From Pseudomonadota bacterium (lineage in GTDB: Bacteria > Pseudomonadota > Gammaproteobacteria > Steroidobacterales > GCA-2729495), in assembly GCA_030836925.1 (NCBI GenBank), contig JAUPLK010000047.1:1-8575 (forward strand): a DNA stretch of 8,575 nucleotides. Direction: 5' to 3'. Each line of letters opens with the position of its first letter. The first letter of the stretch is position 1. Below, in pieces: positions 6,486-8,575 of the stretch. The notes under the pieces were generated by a model that saw only the letters and a program-made list of their open reading frames with translations, was not told the DNA's origin and made no database searches. The position numbers and the translations under genes are program-made.

Positions 6486-7781
6486 ATGCAATACCTGAGT
6501 ACACGCGGAGGGCCGTCGGTCAGCATCGAGCAGGCCATCATGAGCGGGACTGCGCCGGACGGCGGGCTCTATGTGCCCGTGAAACTGCCGTCGATGCAGC
6601 CCACGGATTTCGCCGGTCGCGAGACCCTGCCCGGGATTGCCGAGCACCTGCTGGCACCGTTTTTTTCCGGCTCATCGCTCGCCGGCAGACTCGGGGACAT
6701 CTGCCGGCAGGCCCTTGATTTTCCGGTGCCGCTGCGTGAACTCGAAAGCGGACATTTGTCCGTACTCGAACTGTTTCATGGGCCCACCGCCGCCTTCAAG
6801 GACGTCGGTGCGCGATTTCTGGCGGCGTGCATGGAACGCATCATCAGTGACGGGCGCTTCGCCACACCGCCGGTGACCATCATGGTTGCCACATCGGGTG
6901 ATACCGGCGGTGCCGTGGCTTCGGCCTGGCACCGGCGTCCGGGAATGCGGGTGGTCGTGCTGTTCCCGCTGGGCCGGGTATCGCCCCGTCAGCAGCATCA
7001 ACTCACCTGCTGGGGTGACAATGTGATATCGCTGGCGGTGCGCGGCGAATTCGACGATTGCCAGCGCCTGGTCAAGGAAGCGTTTGCCGACCGGAAGCTG
7101 GCCGATATGCACCGGCTCTGCTCCGCCAACAGCATCAATGTTGGTCGCCTGTTGCCGCAAGCGGCGTACTATGCGAAGGCCAGTCTGGAACACTGGCGGA
7201 AGACCGGCCAGCCACTGAGTTTCGTGATCCCGACCGGCAACCTCGGCAATGGTTTTGCCTGTGTCTGGGCAAGAAGGCTCGGATTGCCCATCGACCGCAT
7301 CGTGCTGGCCACCAATGCCAATACGCCGATCGAGGATTTCCTGGCAACCGGGCAATGGCTGCCGAGGCCGAGCATCGCCACGCTCGCTTCGGCAATGGAT
7401 GTGGGCAATCCCAGCAACATGGAAAGGCTGCGTCAGCTGTGTGGCGATATTGCGAGCCTGCGCGAAGAAGTCAGCGCAATGGCGGTATCCGATGCAGAAA
7501 TCCGCAGCAGCCTGCGCGATGAATTCAGCCGGCATGGACTGGCCTGGTGCCCGCATACCGCAACCGGCCTGCATGTCTATCGCGGCCTTTCCGAAGCGGA
7601 GCGCAGGCAGCGTCACTGGGCGGTAGTCGCCACGGCTCATGCAGCCAAGTTCGACACGATCGTGGAACCCTTGCTGGGTTGTGATATTCCGCCGCCAGCC
7701 GAGCTCGCGGCGCTGCTGGCGCTGCCATCCCGCTTTGCGACCATCGACGCAAAGCTCTCCGATCTCGCCGCACAGCTCTGA
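6486..7781 (+). CDS. thrC: Threonine synthase
   Basis: PLP enzyme of the cytosol that converts O-phosphohomoserine and water to L-threonine and phosphate, the last step of the pathway. It has 431 residues (E. coli ThrC has 428). The N-terminus, YLSTRGG then GTAPDGGLYVP (21-31), is typical of the family. The PLP lysine is Lys105 in LELFHGPTAAFKDVGARF. ATSGDTGGAV (135-144) follows, then GRVSPRQQHQLT (163-174), SANSINVGRL (213-222), and the phosphate-cup loop TGNLGNG (250-256); SAMDVGNPSN is at 302-311. All expected active-site elements look intact. The ATG lies 8 bases after the thrA stop and has only a weak GAG upstream, so it is probably translated by coupling within the thrA message. The usual partner gene thrB, homoserine kinase, is not between them. 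Assignment is firm. Confidence 0.97.
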   Translation: MQYLSTRGGPSVSIEQAIMSGTAPDGGLYVPVKLPSMQPTDFAGRETLPGIAEHLLAPFFSGSSLAGRLGDICRQALDFPVPLRELESGHLSVLELFHGPTAAFKDVGARFLAACMERIISDGRFATPPVTIMVATSGDTGGAVASAWHRRPGMRVVVLFPLGRVSPRQQHQLTCWGDNVISLAVRGEFDDCQRLVKEAFADRKLADMHRLCSANSINVGRLLPQAAYYAKASLEHWRKTGQPLSFVIPTGNLGNGFACVWARRLGLPIDRIVLATNANTPIEDFLATGQWLPRPSIATLASAMDVGNPSNMERLRQLCGDIASLREEVSAMAVSDAEIRSSLRDEFSRHGLAWCPHTATGLHVYRGLSEAERRQRHWAVVATAHAAKFDTIVEPLLGCDIPPPAELAALLALPSRFATIDAKLSDLAAQL

Positions 7782-7786
7782 ACAGC

Positions 7787-8389
7787 ATGTCGCCCGGTGA
7801 TGCGGTCAACAACGATGGACTGTGGGTGCTTGGTGCCCTTGCCCTGGTCATGGTGCTGGGTGGCTTCGGCATCACGCTCTGGATGCTCCGTCGTCGGCGC
7901 CAGCGCAATGTAGAGCGTCGGTTGCACGATGCCAGTTGCGCGATTTTGAAGAACGCGCTGATACCCGATGGCAACGGCGGCGATATTCACCTGCAGTATG
8001 CGTTGCTGACCCGGCGCGGCATTCTGGTGCTGGACATCAAGGACGTGGAAGGCCATGTCTTCGGCAGCGAGGGCATGCAGGACTGGACGGTACTGGCCAA
8101 CGACCGTCGCTATACCTTTGCGAATCCGCAGCCTGGTCTCTGGGACCGACTGGCGGCAGTAAAGCGGCTGACGCCAGAGATCCCGGTGACCGGTTACGTT
8201 GCTTTTGGCGCCAGGGCGCGTTTTTCCAAGGGGCAGCCGCGCAGCGTCATCATGCTGGAAGCCCTGCTGCAGGATCTGGAGCGCGAATCGCAGTCCGGGC
8301 AGTCGGCACCTTTTGAAAGTTTTCAGCTGCAATGGCAGCAACTCTGCACGGCCGCCGGTTCAGTGCCGGAAAGCAACCGCCAGGGCTAG
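7787..8389 (+). CDS. Membrane-anchored NERD-domain protein
   Basis: A 200-residue protein with one hydrophobic segment near the N-terminus (about 12-34, WVLGALALVMVLGGFGITLW) followed by a basic RRRRQR cluster, which by the positive-inside rule puts the C-terminal domain in the cytoplasm. Residues 64-105 match the nuclease-related (NERD) domain: GGDIHLQYALLTRRGILVLDIKD, then GHVFGSEGMQDW. Asp66, Asp83 and Lys85 occupy the D...(D/E)xK positions expected of this restriction-endonuclease-like fold, so metal-dependent nuclease activity is possible though rarely shown for the family. The remainder (120-200) has no recognised motif and ends in a low-complexity, Ser/Gln-rich tail. The ATG lies 5 bases after the thrC stop without an obvious ribosome-binding site, so it is likely co-translated with the threonine genes, though no metabolic link is evident. 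Its stop overlaps that of the convergent tatD gene. Confidence 0.82.
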   Translation: MSPGDAVNNDGLWVLGALALVMVLGGFGITLWMLRRRRQRNVERRLHDASCAILKNALIPDGNGGDIHLQYALLTRRGILVLDIKDVEGHVFGSEGMQDWTVLANDRRYTFANPQPGLWDRLAAVKRLTPEIPVTGYVAFGARARFSKGQPRSVIMLEALLQDLERESQSGQSAPFESFQLQWQQLCTAAGSVPESNRQG

Positions 8390-8575
8390 CCTGCCAGCCT
8401 GAAGAGACGTTCTGCATTACGCCAACTGGCTGTCGCCACCACCTCGGCGCTCTCCTGCATGCATTCAGCGACCACCTGCAGCACCTCCGTCAGATAAGCC
8501 GGCTCATTGCGCCGTGTGCGTGGCTTCGGACTGAGCGTGCGCGGGAGCAGGTAGGGCGCATCGGTTTCAAGCAGC
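8386..8575 (-). CDS. tatD: TatD family metal-dependent hydrolase (3' end only)
   Basis: Only the last 62 codons are in the window; the gene continues past the right edge, where one base of a further codon remains. The minus strand reads LLETDAPYLLPRTLSPKPRT, then RRNEPAYLTEVLQVVAE, and ends WRNAERLFRLAG. The ETDAPYL motif carries the aspartate that completes the metal site of TatD hydrolases, and the LLPR-PKP-RRNEP run is characteristic of true TatD rather than the YcfH/YjjV relatives. TatD proteins are cytosolic metal-dependent deoxyribonucleases, with proposed roles in DNA repair and degradation; they are not needed for Tat export despite the name. The gene is convergent with the NERD gene: both stop codons are read from the CTAG at 8386-8389, leaving no room for a terminator between them. 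Confidence 0.88.
   Translation of the reverse strand, partial: LLETDAPYLLPRTLSPKPRTRRNEPAYLTEVLQVVAECMQESAEVVATASWRNAERLFRLAG

Noticed and set aside
6672..7640. Minus-strand open frame of 322 codons
   Set aside because: Fully antisense to thrC, whose active-site motifs are unmistakable; no domain in the antisense product.
7637..8341. Minus-strand open frame of 234 codons
   Set aside because: Antisense to the end of thrC and to the NERD gene; no recognisable motif, and it conflicts with two supported genes.

Overview
The window is GC-rich, densely coding bacterial chromosome, most likely from a gammaproteobacterium. The main clue is the ThrA-type fused aspartokinase/homoserine dehydrogenase, which is typical of Gammaproteobacteria; the gammaproteobacterial-style TatD C-terminus agrees. 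I cannot name a genus from sequence alone. I saw no RNA gene, insertion sequence, CRISPR array or integrase, and no gene-free stretch longer than about 150 bases.

Left half (positions 26-3841, all on the minus strand). Read in the direction of transcription, a probable operon starts at 3841 with an HNH-nuclease-type protein carrying a probable modification-reader (PUA/EVE-like) N-terminal half. A P-loop protein of small-molecule-kinase type follows 23 bases later, and a METTL7/UbiE-like SAM methyltransferase 5 bases after that. After an 83-base gap with a 9-bp inverted repeat comes a CaiB/BaiF family III CoA-transferase. The four products share no obvious pathway. The HNH protein is the most unusual: the position where the first histidine of its HNH motif is expected holds tyrosine.

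Middle (3842-3981). This is a divergent intergenic region with a plausible -10 element for each direction. A clear Shine-Dalgarno sequence sets the thrA start at 3982, not at the first in-frame ATG at 3850.

Right half (3982-8389, plus strand). thrA (aspartokinase I/homoserine dehydrogenase I) is followed 8 bases later by thrC (threonine synthase), and 5 bases after that by a membrane-anchored NERD-domain protein. ThrA makes aspartyl phosphate and reduces aspartate semialdehyde to homoserine; ThrC converts O-phosphohomoserine to threonine. The homoserine kinase gene thrB, which sits between them in the classical thrABC operon, is absent here, so that step must be encoded elsewhere. The right edge holds the 3' end of a convergent minus-strand tatD gene, whose stop codon overlaps that of the NERD gene in one CTAG tetranucleotide.

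Most of the window is ordinary housekeeping. The points worth a second look are the HNH protein with its substituted motif and kinase-like partner, the thrA-thrC pair without thrB, and the NERD gene packed into the threonine operon.
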